The notes: generated from the sequence alone by a model not told the origin. Shown: positions 1 through 6,326, counted from the first letter of the stretch. The stretch is DNA of 10,720 bases from Oscillospiraceae bacterium (GCA_029240015.1 JARBTU010000035.1:1-10720); one strand, 5' to 3'. Made by a program: numbers and translations.

Positions 1-69
1 TATATTAAATGAGTAAAAAACAAGAATATAAAAGCTTTATATTATATATCATGTATTTTGGAGGTAGCT

Positions 70-1032
70 ATGTATCCATTAAAACTAACTCCTGCGCTAA
101 AAGACTATCTTTGGGGCGGGAACAAGCTCAAAACTGATTTCAACAAACAAAGCGACATGGAAATCGTTGCGGAAAGCTGGGAACTATCCTGCCATAAAGA
201 TGGCAACAGTGTGATTTCCAACGGTGAATTTACGGGGTTAACCCTAAGCGAATATGTCGAAAAGATGGGCGCTGGTGTTTTGGGGAAAAACTGCGAACAG
301 TTTGACAACTTCCCAATTCTTATCAAGCTTATCGACGCGAAGGACAATCTTTCGGTTCAAGTTCATCCGGAAAATGAATATGCTTTAAGAGTAGAAGGTG
401 AATACGGAAAAACCGAGATGTGGTACATTGTGGATTGTGAAGAAGGTGCTACCTTGCTTTACGGATTCAAACACAAAATCTCCACAGAAGAGTTCAGGCA
501 AAGAATCGAAAACAATACGCTGATGGAAGTTTTAAATTCTGTTCCGGTTAAACGCGGTGACGTGTTCTTTATTGATGCGGGAACGCTTCATGCTATCGGA
601 AAAGGAATTCTGATTGCGGAAATTCAGCAGAATTCCAACACCACATACAGGATATATGATTTTGGAAGAGTCGGGGCAGACGGAAAGCCGAGGGAACTCC
701 ATATAGACAAAGCGATTGATGTAACCAAACTTGAACCGCCGACCCGCGATATAAAGCCGCAGGGAGAGCCTGTTCGGCTTGACGGATACACAAAGACATT
801 GCTTGCAAAATGTGAGTATTTCAATGTGGAAGTGCTTGACGTTGAGAAAAAAGCAGAGCTAGCTTGTGATGACAGTTCATTCCATTCACTTCTATGTCTT
901 GAAGGAGAACTTTCACTTGAAAGTGAAAAAGGAAACATTCAAATTGGCAAAGGTGACAGCATCTTCTTAGACGCGGCATTTGGCGCATACACACTTTTAG
1001 GCAAAGCAAACGTTGTGTTAACAACTGTTTAA
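70..1032 (+). CDS. manA: Mannose-6-phosphate isomerase, class I (short Gram-positive form)
   Basis: This enzyme interconverts mannose-6-phosphate and fructose-6-phosphate in the cytoplasm, linking mannose use and mannosyl precursor supply to glycolysis. The protein has 320 residues, normal for the short Bacillus-type enzyme. The zinc-site pattern of the cupin fold is visible: Gln97 and His99 in SVQVHPEN, Glu116 in GKTEMWYIV and His174 in AGTLHAIG. The catalytic-arginine segment TTYRIYDFGRVG lies at 191-202. The N-terminus (LKDYLWGG) is also typical. I chose the ATG at 70 because GGAGG (60-64) sits 5 nt upstream; an in-frame TTG at 58 overlaps that site and is unlikely. The glucokinase gene follows after 19 nt, so the two are probably co-transcribed. 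The promoter is not resolved in the short upstream sequence. Function is inferred from family motifs. Confidence 0.95.
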   Translation: MYPLKLTPALKDYLWGGNKLKTDFNKQSDMEIVAESWELSCHKDGNSVISNGEFTGLTLSEYVEKMGAGVLGKNCEQFDNFPILIKLIDAKDNLSVQVHPENEYALRVEGEYGKTEMWYIVDCEEGATLLYGFKHKISTEEFRQRIENNTLMEVLNSVPVKRGDVFFIDAGTLHAIGKGILIAEIQQNSNTTYRIYDFGRVGADGKPRELHIDKAIDVTKLEPPTRDIKPQGEPVRLDGYTKTLLAKCEYFNVEVLDVEKKAELACDDSSFHSLLCLEGELSLESEKGNIQIGKGDSIFLDAAFGAYTLLGKANVVLTTV

Positions 1033-1051
1033 ATAGATCGGAGGATTTTTT

Positions 1052-2008
1052 ATGAAATATTATGTAGGAATTGATTTAGGCGGGACCAATATTGTTGCAG
1101 GAATTGTGGACGAGAACCACGAAATAATTACTAAAGCTGATGTGAAGACCAATTTGCCGAGGGACTACAAGGCAATTGCGGACGATATGGTTAAGGTTTC
1201 TTTTGAGGCAGTGGAAAAAGCAGGGCTCACTATGGATCAAATCGAATGGATTGGCGTTGGTTGCCCGGGCACAGTAAACAGGGACACGGGAATCGTTGAA
1301 TATGCCAATAACCTTGAGTTTTATAATGCGCCGCTAACAGAGTATCTTGAAAACAAGTTTAACAAAAAGGTATATATGGATAACGATGCAAATGCTGCAG
1401 GATTCGGTGAATTTGTTGCAGGTGCAGCAAAAGGAACAAGCAGTGCCGTTGCAATTACCCTTGGAACAGGGGTAGGTTCCGGTATTATTCTTGACGGAAA
1501 GATTTATTCCGGATCCAACTTCGCAGGAGCAGAGATTGGACACAGCGTGCTTGAAGTAGACGGTAACTTATGCACCTGCGGAAGAAGAGGCTGTTTTGAA
1601 ACCTATTCCAGTGCAACAGCATTGATTAACATGACTAAAAAAGCAATGGAAGCTTCCAAAGAAACTGCGATGTGGGAAATGGCTGAAGGCGACATCAACA
1701 AAGCCAGCGGAAAGACTGCTTTTGACGGTATGCGTGCAGGAGATAAAGTGGCAACCGAAGTGGTAAACGAATACATAAAATATCTAGCAGCAGGGATTAC
1801 AAACGTAATCAACATCTTCCAGCCGGACGTTGTGTGCATCGGCGGTGGAATCAGCAAGGAAAAGGAAACGTTGCTCGCTCCTTTGAGGGAGATTGTTTCT
1901 AAAGAAGTTTATTCCCGTTACAGCAAGAAGAATACAAAGCTTGTTGCGGCAACCCTTGGAAGTGAAGCGGGCGTGATTGGCGCCGCCATGCTTGGGTTCG
2001 CAATATAA
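1052..2008 (+). CDS. glcK: ROK-family glucokinase
   Basis: Probable ATP-dependent glucokinase making glucose-6-phosphate in the cytoplasm. It has 318 residues, the usual ROK kinase length. The phosphate-binding motif DLGGTNI is at 8-14. The catalytic aspartate is Asp112 in DNDANAAGFGE, and a second nucleotide-binding loop, LGTGVGSGI, is at 137-145. The ROK zinc signature is complete: His164 followed by CTCGRRGC, giving Cys174, Cys176 and Cys181, then Glu183. GGAGG at 1040-1044 supports the ATG at 1052. The gene lies 19 nt after manA, consistent with a small hexose-phosphate operon. There is no N-terminal helix-turn-helix, so this is a kinase and not a ROK repressor. Some ROK kinases prefer mannose, fructose or N-acetylmannosamine, and the manA neighbour leaves mannose possible. 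No clear terminator precedes the thiT promoter, so read-through into the riboswitch leader is possible. Confidence 0.92.
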   Translation: MKYYVGIDLGGTNIVAGIVDENHEIITKADVKTNLPRDYKAIADDMVKVSFEAVEKAGLTMDQIEWIGVGCPGTVNRDTGIVEYANNLEFYNAPLTEYLENKFNKKVYMDNDANAAGFGEFVAGAAKGTSSAVAITLGTGVGSGIILDGKIYSGSNFAGAEIGHSVLEVDGNLCTCGRRGCFETYSSATALINMTKKAMEASKETAMWEMAEGDINKASGKTAFDGMRAGDKVATEVVNEYIKYLAAGITNVINIFQPDVVCIGGGISKEKETLLAPLREIVSKEVYSRYSKKNTKLVAATLGSEAGVIGAAMLGFAI

Positions 2009-2011
2009 TTC

Positions 2012-2040
2012 TTGACAAACAAAATCGGATGGATTATAAT
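2012..2040 (+). promoter_or_regulatory. Sigma-A promoter of the thiT riboswitch transcript
   Basis: TTGACA (2012-2017) and TATAAT (2035-2040) are separated by exactly 17 nt, a perfect match to the vegetative consensus. It begins 4 nt after the glucokinase stop codon. The predicted start near 2046-2048 coincides with the 5' end of the riboswitch P1 stem, which supports the assignment. Confidence 0.93.
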
Positions 2041-2047
2041 ATCTTTT

Positions 2048-2143
2048 GGATCAGGGGTGCTGAGTGAACTCAGCTGAGATGAAATTACACAGATATTTCG
2101 GACCCTTACACCTGATATGGATAATGCCATCGTAGGAAGATTT
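2048..2143 (+). promoter_or_regulatory. TPP riboswitch (THI element) controlling thiT
   Basis: This RNA aptamer binds thiamin pyrophosphate and lowers expression of the downstream thiamin transporter. The THI-box landmarks occur in order: GGGGTGC (2054-2060), GCTGAGA (2073-2079), ACCCTT (2102-2107), ACCTGAT (2110-2116), GGATAATGCCA (2119-2129) and CGTAGGA (2131-2137). The P3 arm is short, with gctgag (2059-2064) pairing with ctcagc (2069-2074) around a TGAA loop. P1 is weak: ggatc (2048-2052) pairs with gattt (2139-2143), including G-U pairs. A terminator hairpin about 50 nt downstream and the adjacent thiT gene indicate a transcription-attenuation switch. Identity follows from conserved motifs; the off-switch mechanism is inferred. 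Confidence 0.96.
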
Positions 2144-2191
2144 TATGCAGTGGATTAAGCAGTAGATGTTTAATAAAAACTAAAAGTCTTG

Positions 2192-2230
2192 AAGTCGTGT
2201 GGTGTTTTTACCGCACGGCTTTTTTATTTT
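2192..2230 (+). terminator. Riboswitch-linked intrinsic terminator in the thiT leader
   Basis: The arm agtcgtgtgg (2193-2202) pairs with ccgcacggct (2211-2220). All ten positions pair, two as G-U, around the loop tgttttta. An outer A-T pair is possible at 2192/2221. A T-rich tract follows (tttttatttt, 2221-2230). Its position between the TPP aptamer and thiT makes it the likely expression platform. Confidence 0.87.
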
Positions 2231-2301
2231 ATTTCCCGCTGTTTGCATTGTCCCTTTCACGGTAATGATTTCATATTATTACAAAGAGAGGATTTTTATC
2301 T

Positions 2302-2871
2302 ATGACAAGTCAAAAAACAAGAAAATTGGTTGAAAGTGCACTCATGATTGCACTTGCCACAATCCTAAGCTTTTTTAAAGTGGATGGTTTTTGGGCACAA
2401 GGAGGGTCTGTTACCGCGTGCAGCATGCTGCCGATTATTTTTATTGCCTTTCGTTATGGACTGGTATGGGGCTCTTTTACGGGTGTTGCATATGGATTGC
2501 TGCAGTTGTTACTAGCCACCAATTCGCTTGCAGGAGCGTCCATAGGGGCTCTTGTAGGCTCAGTATTGCTTGATTACATATTGGCTTTTGGTATATTGGG
2601 GATTGCGGCAATTTTTAAAAAGACAATTAAGAATGAAACAATCGCTTTAGCGTCAGGTTCTGCGTTTGTTATCTTTTTAAGATTCATAATGCACTTTTTA
2701 TCAGGGGTTCTTATTTTCGGTTCTTATGCTCCGGAAGGTCAAAGTGCAGCAGTATATTCGCTTATATATAATGGTTCCTATATGCTGCCGGAGATGATCC
2801 TTACGACCCTGGTTGCAGTTATTTTAACAAGATATTTCTCATTGGAAACGATGTCATCTAAAAAGGTATAA
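2302..2871 (+). CDS. thiT: Thiamin ECF transporter substrate-binding protein ThiT (YuaJ family)
   Basis: Membrane S-component that captures thiamin and works with a shared energy-coupling module (EcfA, EcfA', EcfT) that is not encoded in this window. The 189-residue protein is very hydrophobic, with about six predicted membrane helices. It carries the YuaJ/ThiT landmarks: WAQGGSV (31-37) followed by MLPI (42-45), LLDYILAFG (89-97), RFIMHFLSGVLIFGS (127-141) and PEG (144-146) leading to YSLIYNGSYMLPE (152-164). His131, Tyr152 and Asn157 occupy positions expected for thiamin contacts. A purine-rich site GAGAGG (2286-2291) lies 10 nt before the ATG, somewhat long but acceptable. The upstream TPP riboswitch independently supports thiamin as the substrate. 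A palindromic terminator follows 5 nt after the stop. Confidence 0.96.
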   Translation: MTSQKTRKLVESALMIALATILSFFKVDGFWAQGGSVTACSMLPIIFIAFRYGLVWGSFTGVAYGLLQLLLATNSLAGASIGALVGSVLLDYILAFGILGIAAIFKKTIKNETIALASGSAFVIFLRFIMHFLSGVLIFGSYAPEGQSAAVYSLIYNGSYMLPEMILTTLVAVILTRYFSLETMSSKKV

Positions 2872-2876
2872 TGCGA

Positions 2877-2922
2877 CCAAAATAAAAGGGGTGGAGCAAT
2901 TGCTCCACCCCTTTTATTTTGG
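2877..2922. terminator. Perfect 46-nt palindrome, bidirectional terminator
   Basis: Each base from 2877 to 2899 pairs with its partner from 2922 back to 2900 with no mismatch, centred on 2899/2900. The core gggtggagca is flanked by A-rich then T-rich arms on both strands, so either transcript ends in a GC-rich stem followed by U residues. It lies between the stop of thiT (2871) and the stop of the convergent peptidase gene (2936), where a shared terminator is expected. Confidence 0.93.
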
Positions 2923-2935
2923 TATCAGATAGTTG

Positions 2936-3916
2936 TTACTGATAAATTGCAGATTTATAAAATGCAGGATAAACATCAAGCAGTTGTTGGAGAGTAATTC
3001 TTGAGTTTGAGCCCGGGTCATTGACGGTGAAGTTTGCGGCAGATAATGTGCTTGCACCTTTGTAGCCTGTAACGACAACCCAATGCTGTTTTCCTGAGGA
3101 GTTTTTCGCTCCGAAGATAACCGGCTTACCGCTCTTTAGCTGTGCATAGAGCACGCCAAGATAACTTGAATCTGTCGAGAAAGTATAGTTTGATGGCCAA
3201 TACAAATCACCACTTGATGAATAACTTAATTTTGATACCATTTGGTTCGGATATATCGTTGTTCCTGTTCGGTAAGATTCGGTCATAGACAGAGCAGTTG
3301 TTAAACAGCCAATCGTTCCGATTGTTTTACCTGTGTTCCCAATCACAAAGCTGTTCCATCGGCTGTCTGTTTGCTTGAAATTAGGTACGCTCAAGCTAAT
3401 GGCAGGATAAGAAACTGTGTTGTCCGAATAGGATTTTAGATAAGAACTGCTTACATATCCGATTTTTGTGCCGTCGTAAAGGATTTTATTGAAAGTTCCC
3501 GATTGTGATAAAACCACGACGTTTTCCCCTTTGGCAAGGGAATCTTTTATGGAATATGCAGTAGAAGCTCCCATTCTTACATTTAAATATCCCGATGAGA
3601 TGCGGACATATGCGGAATAACTGGAAGAGACTTGTTTGATATAATCTGCAGAACAATATCCGTATTTACCTTGGGCATATTCAACATACCACCATGAACC
3701 GGTTTTGGAAATCAACGTCACATAACTGTTCATTGGCAGGCTGGTTAGTTTTGCTGATGATGTTGAGCTATTGCTTCGTACAATAAGCGAACTTGAAGTG
3801 GTAGAAACGATTCCAGCCGTTGAACTTGCACTGGCGGCGTATGCATTTGCCGGAAAAGCAAATAAAACAGAAACTGTTATGATGCCAGACAATATCATAG
3901 ATATGACTTTTTTCAT
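2936..3916 (-). CDS. Secreted protein with two SH3 domains and a C39-like cysteine peptidase domain
   Basis: A probable exported cell-wall-associated peptidase of 326 residues. Residues 1-27 form a signal peptide: MKK, a hydrophobic stretch, then a likely cleavage site after AYA at 25-27. Two bacterial SH3 repeats follow, about 34-96 (core LIVRSNSS) and 103-162 (core LNVRMGAS), each ending in G-Y-spaced segments (YGYCSADYI, IGYVSSSYL). Such repeats usually bind cell wall. The C-terminal part from about 176 fits the Peptidase_C39_2 fold: VPNFKQTDSRW (177-187, with Gln182), Cys204 in IGCLTTALSM, His278 in KQHWVVVTGY and Asp300 in VNDPGS form the likely catalytic set. I preferred the ATG at 3916; AAAGGG lies 12 nt upstream, a long spacing, so TTG starts at 3928 or 3937 remain possible. 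The substrate is unknown. It stands alone and ends at the shared palindrome. Confidence 0.88.
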   Translation of the reverse strand: MKKVISMILSGIITVSVLFAFPANAYAASASSTAGIVSTTSSSLIVRSNSSTSSAKLTSLPMNSYVTLISKTGSWWYVEYAQGKYGYCSADYIKQVSSSYSAYVRISSGYLNVRMGASTAYSIKDSLAKGENVVVLSQSGTFNKILYDGTKIGYVSSSYLKSYSDNTVSYPAISLSVPNFKQTDSRWNSFVIGNTGKTIGTIGCLTTALSMTESYRTGTTIYPNQMVSKLSYSSSGDLYWPSNYTFSTDSSYLGVLYAQLKSGKPVIFGAKNSSGKQHWVVVTGYKGASTLSAANFTVNDPGSNSRITLQQLLDVYPAFYKSAIYQ

Positions 3917-4011
3917 AATAATTTTCAACCCTTTCAATAATAATTTGGGAACAGTTATAAGTATAACATATCATACCTGCTTTTTGAGGGTGTAAATGTT
4001 GGGTCTAATAC

Positions 4012-4039
4012 TTGAAAAAATTAGAATTTATGATATAAT
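4012..4039 (+). promoter_or_regulatory. Strong unassigned sigma-A promoter with extended -10
   Basis: TTGAAA (4012-4017), a 16-nt spacer and TATAAT (4034-4039) preceded by TGA, giving the extended TGnTATAAT form. Transcription would start near 4046. No ORF with a ribosome binding site begins nearby; pit starts 350 nt further on. It could serve a small RNA or a long pit leader. AT-rich DNA yields chance matches, but this one is unusually complete. Confidence 0.55.
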
Positions 4040-4055
4040 TAAAAATTTTCAAAAA

Positions 4056-4074
4056 ACATAAATTTAATTTATGT
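4056..4074. repeat. AT-rich inverted repeat near the predicted 4046 start
   Basis: acataaat (4056-4063) and atttatgt (4067-4074) are exact inverted copies around tta. It lies about 10 nt after the start predicted for the 4012-4039 promoter. It could be a weak RNA hairpin or a protein-binding palindrome. Low base complexity means chance is a real alternative. Confidence 0.4.
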
Positions 4075-4086
4075 GGAAATTTATGG

Positions 4087-4120
4087 TATGGTTTTTGTTG
4101 TTAAAAAAACGAAAGCCATA
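4087..4120 (+). repeat. 13-bp RNA hairpin in the intergenic region
   Basis: tatggtttttgtt (4087-4099) pairs fully with aacgaaagccata (4108-4120) around an 8-nt loop. Two pairs are G-U in the plus-strand RNA, so the structure is better as plus-strand RNA than as minus-strand RNA, where they become A-C mismatches. No T-tract follows, so it is not a standard terminator. Confidence 0.5.
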
Positions 4121-4130
4121 GAACGCTGTA

Positions 4131-4151
4131 AAATCATATAATTAATGATTT
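4131..4151. repeat. Inverted repeat aaatcat/atgattt
   Basis: aaatcat (4131-4137) and atgattt (4145-4151) are exact inverted copies around ataatta. The following sequence is only moderately T-rich, so at best it is a weak terminator; an operator role is equally possible. Confidence 0.35.
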
Positions 4152-4235
4152 CTTTAATTGTAATACATATTGCACCAATTTGTCAAAAAGTATTGTATTA
4201 TTATACAGATAACGACAAGGTTATAGATTTTTTCA

Positions 4236-4264
4236 TTGACAAATGAGCCATGCTTTGATAAGAT
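4236..4264 (+). promoter_or_regulatory. Probable promoter of pit and its DUF47 partner
   Basis: TTGACA (4236-4241) is a perfect -35, followed after 17 nt by TAAGAT (4259-4264), a 4 of 6 match to the -10. Transcription would start near 4271, leaving a leader of about 125 nt before pit. A palindrome, cgtaaattttacg (4278-4290), lies just past the predicted start. Confidence 0.65.
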
Positions 4265-4395
4265 TGTCTTTGGAATTCGTAAATTTTACGGCAAGTACAA
4301 GTAAAATATAAGTAAATAATTTTTTGTTTTTATAGTTTATAATTGATGTGTTTCATGCAACGGTTATATACTTTTTTAAAGTAAGGAAGTGGAGT

Positions 4396-5433
4396 ATGAC
4401 TTTAACGCTGATAATTGTTGTTGTTTTAATGCTGGGCGTTATATTTGTAAATGGATGGACAGATGCACCTAACGCAATTGCTACAGTTGTATCTACAAGG
4501 GTTATGAGCCCGGGCAGAGCGGTTAGAATGGCTATTGTTTTTAACTTTCTCGGCGCTTTGGTAATGACGATGATTAGTTCCAAAGTAGCTGCAACGTTAA
4601 GTAATATGGTTAATTTTGAAGTGGAAGGCTTCAAAGGCGGCGGAAATATGGCACTTATCGTTTTGGCGGCCGCGATGTTTTCAATTGTCTTGTGGGCAGT
4701 AGCTGCATGGAGCTTTGGGATTCCTACCAGTGAAAGCCACGCGTTGATCGCCGGCGTGAGCGGAGCGGCGATTGCCTTAGGCGGATATAAAGGAATTAAT
4801 TTAGGAGAATGGGGAAAAGTTCTGATAGGACTTGTGATTTCATCTGTTCTTGGGTTCGTTATGGGCTATGCCACCACCAAACTTATTGAGCTTTTATTTC
4901 GAGGGACAAAACGAGCAACTGCAAATAAGGTTTTTACAGGCGGACAAGCTTTTGGTGCGGCGGCCATGGCATTTATGCATGGAGCACAAGATGGACAAAA
5001 GTTCATGGGAACCTTTTTGCTTGGAATATACTTTTATAAAGCAGACCTAGTATCCAGGGGGGTTGATGGGAATTTTGTCGTTCCATTCTGGTTGATTGTA
5101 GTTTGCTCTTTAGTAATGGGGCTTGGCACATCTGTGGGTGGATATAAGATTATTAAGACAGTTGGTATGGATATGGTGAAACTTGAGAGATACCAAGGTT
5201 TTGCAGCAGATATAGCAGCTTCTCTGTGCTTGTTGTTCTCATCTCTCACGGGAATACCGGTTAGCACGACGCATACAAAGACTACAGCTATTATGGGGGT
5301 AGGGGCCTCCAAGCGTTTGAAAGCTGTGAACTGGGGCGTTGCCAAGGAGATGGTTTGGGCTTGGGTGCTCACATTCCCTGGATGCGGACTTATCGCATAT
5401 CTTATGTCAAAGCTGTTTATGCAGATATTCTAA
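4396..5433 (+). CDS. pit: PiT-family inorganic phosphate transporter
   Basis: Membrane permease for low-affinity, ion-coupled phosphate (metal-phosphate) uptake. The 345-residue protein is strongly hydrophobic, with about ten membrane segments. It shows both PiT signature halves: GWTDAPNAIATVVSTR (20-35) and GIPVSTTHTKTTAIMGVG (286-303). Further family segments are GIPTSESHALIAG (108-120) and HGAQDGQK (195-202). The usual N-terminal signature GxND reads GWTD here, a common variant among Firmicutes. AAGGA (4383-4387) lies 8 nt before the ATG at 4396. The reading frame extends upstream to a GTG at 4348, but that start lacks a ribosome binding site and would add a charged, family-atypical N-terminus. 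A DUF47 gene follows after 51 nt, the usual Pit partner, supporting phosphate as substrate. Sulfate permeases (CysP) belong to the same superfamily and are a less likely alternative. Confidence 0.93.
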   Translation: MTLTLIIVVVLMLGVIFVNGWTDAPNAIATVVSTRVMSPGRAVRMAIVFNFLGALVMTMISSKVAATLSNMVNFEVEGFKGGGNMALIVLAAAMFSIVLWAVAAWSFGIPTSESHALIAGVSGAAIALGGYKGINLGEWGKVLIGLVISSVLGFVMGYATTKLIELLFRGTKRATANKVFTGGQAFGAAAMAFMHGAQDGQKFMGTFLLGIYFYKADLVSRGVDGNFVVPFWLIVVCSLVMGLGTSVGGYKIIKTVGMDMVKLERYQGFAADIAASLCLLFSSLTGIPVSTTHTKTTAIMGVGASKRLKAVNWGVAKEMVWAWVLTFPGCGLIAYLMSKLFMQIF

Positions 5434-5484
5434 GTAAGTGTCAAAATGACTATGGTACCATAAAGAGTATATGGAGGATTTGGA

Positions 5485-6102
5485 ATGAAAACAAAAGAAG
5501 TAAATTATTTTAATCTGTTTATAGACGGCGCAAATGTATGTAATAAGGCGGCAAAACTATTTGAGCAGATGCTTAACGGTAATGTAAACAAAATTCCTGA
5601 AATGGTTAAAGAAATACATCATATTGAGCATGAAGGCGACCACCTTTATCACACTCTTTATAATCATCTGAACCTTGCGTTCATCACTCCGATTGAACGG
5701 GAAGACATTCTTAAAATTGCGAAATATATCGAAGACACGATCGACACGATCGATGAAGCGGCAATCATGATTGATATGCTGGTTATTCAATCGTTCAGAC
5801 CTGAAGCCAAGCAAATGGTGGATTTGATTGTTAAAATCAGCTCCGTGCTTGTGGAAGCAGCTACTGAATTTAAAAACTTCAAAAAATCTAAGAAACTTAC
5901 GTCCTTGCTTGTTGAAATCAATGACATTGAAGAAGAAGGCGATAAGCTTTATCAAAGTACCATAAAACATCTTTTTGCAAATGAAAAAGACGTTTTAGAG
6001 GTTGTTAAATGGAAGAATATTTTTGACACGATGGAAGATGTTCTTGATGCGTGTGAAAATGCTGCAGACATAATGGAAAATGTTATTCTCAAGAATTCTT
6101 AG
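5485..6102 (+). CDS. DUF47 / PhoU-like Pit accessory protein
   Basis: A cytoplasmic all-helical protein of 205 residues, the standard DUF47 length. It is the usual partner of Pit transporters and is thought to modulate phosphate transport. The two PhoU-like half-repeats show acidic metal-binding patterns: IEHEGDHLY (47-55), with ITPIEREDI at 67-75 and YIEDTIDTIDEA at 81-92 completing the first half; IEEEGDKLY (148-156) and IFDTMEDVLDACENAAD (179-195) form the second. GGAGG (5473-5477) with 7-nt spacing fixes the ATG. The gene is 51 nt after pit with no terminator between, so co-transcription is likely. Here pit precedes the DUF47 gene. It is not the PhoU of the high-affinity Pst system, as no pst genes are nearby. 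The precise regulatory role is inferred from family context. Confidence 0.93.
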   Translation: MKTKEVNYFNLFIDGANVCNKAAKLFEQMLNGNVNKIPEMVKEIHHIEHEGDHLYHTLYNHLNLAFITPIEREDILKIAKYIEDTIDTIDEAAIMIDMLVIQSFRPEAKQMVDLIVKISSVLVEAATEFKNFKKSKKLTSLLVEINDIEEEGDKLYQSTIKHLFANEKDVLEVVKWKNIFDTMEDVLDACENAADIMENVILKNS

Positions 6103-6113
6103 AATCTAATGTG

Positions 6114-6146
6114 AAAAGCTTTTGGCAGAATGCCAAAAGCTTTTTT
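6114..6146 (+). terminator. Intrinsic terminator of the pit operon
   Basis: A 14-bp perfect stem, aaaagcttttggca (6114-6127) with tgccaaaagctttt (6131-6144), surrounds a GAA loop and runs into six Ts (6141-6146). It lies 11 nt after the DUF47 stop codon. The A-rich left arm could also weakly stop minus-strand transcripts. Confidence 0.93.
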
Positions 6147-6206
6147 GATTTTTACTATCAATTTCAAATAGCCCGTTAAATAAGTTTTTTCAGACGGATT
6201 TGTTTT

Positions 6207-6234
6207 ATAATATTTTTGACCTGAACTTTTTCAA
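6207..6234 (-). promoter_or_regulatory. Possible orphan minus-strand promoter
   Basis: On the minus strand, TTGAAA (6234-6229), 16 nt, TATTAT (6212-6207). Transcription would begin near 6200 and reach the hairpin at 6144-6114, giving an RNA of roughly 85 nt with no ORF. The region is very AT-rich, so a chance match is quite possible. Confidence 0.3.
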
Positions 6235-6280
6235 TTTTATTAGGTTTTTTAAGGTTTAACAAGAATTTCGTTTCAAAAAT

Positions 6281-6326
6281 AAAAAAACCGCTAAACCTCT
6301 GAAAAATAGGATTTAACGGTTTTTTT
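6281..6326 (-). terminator. Terminator of the tRNA-Thr transcript (bidirectional form)
   Basis: On the minus strand ccgttaaatc (6319-6310) pairs with ggtttagcgg (6297-6288) over ten positions, two of them G-U, then seven Ts (6287-6281). It begins about 10 nt past the tRNA 3' end. The plus strand also ends in seven Ts (6320-6326), so both directions could stop here. Confidence 0.82.

Larger units (their letters stand above)
3917..4395. other. Long AT-rich divergent intergenic region
   Basis: 479 nt without a credible protein gene separate the peptidase gene (minus) from pit (plus). It contains two strong plus-strand promoter candidates (4012-4039, 4236-4264) and a weaker one (TTGTCA 4180-4185, 16 nt, TATACA 4202-4207). 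A possible minus-strand promoter for the peptidase is TTGAAA (4052-4047), 16 nt, TAAATT (4030-4025), overlapping the first plus-strand promoter. Several inverted repeats are listed separately. The only short ORF after the first promoter (4071-4121, 16 codons) has no ribosome binding site. Confidence 0.75.

Noticed and set aside
4071..4121. A 16-codon ORF (MWKFMVWFLLLKKRKP) just downstream of the 4012-4039 promoter, resembling a small hydrophobic peptide.
   Set aside because: No ribosome binding site precedes the ATG, the frame overlaps a strong RNA hairpin, and an ORF this short is expected by chance.
4348..4395. Upstream GTG start extending pit by 16 residues.
   Set aside because: It has no ribosome binding site, while AAGGA at 4383-4387 is well placed for the ATG at 4396, and the extra residues do not fit the family N-terminus.
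5034..5372. A 112-codon ORF antisense to pit.
   Set aside because: It is the reverse-strand shadow of conserved PiT segments, with no recognisable product or translation signal.
5451..5462. Palindrome TATGGTACCATA between pit and the DUF47 gene, considered as an operator.
   Set aside because: It is only 12 nt, lies inside an operon just before a ribosome binding site, and nothing else supports a binding role.
5557..5970. A 137-codon ORF antisense to the DUF47 gene.
   Set aside because: It has no family features or ribosome binding site and lies wholly inside a clearly real gene on the other strand; the opposite-strand composition explains it.
6173..6319. ccgttaaat (6173-6181) and atttaacgg (6311-6319), considered as ends of a mobile element.
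   Set aside because: They are only 9 bp, enclose no gene, and the right copy is already part of the tRNA terminator stem; no target duplication was seen.
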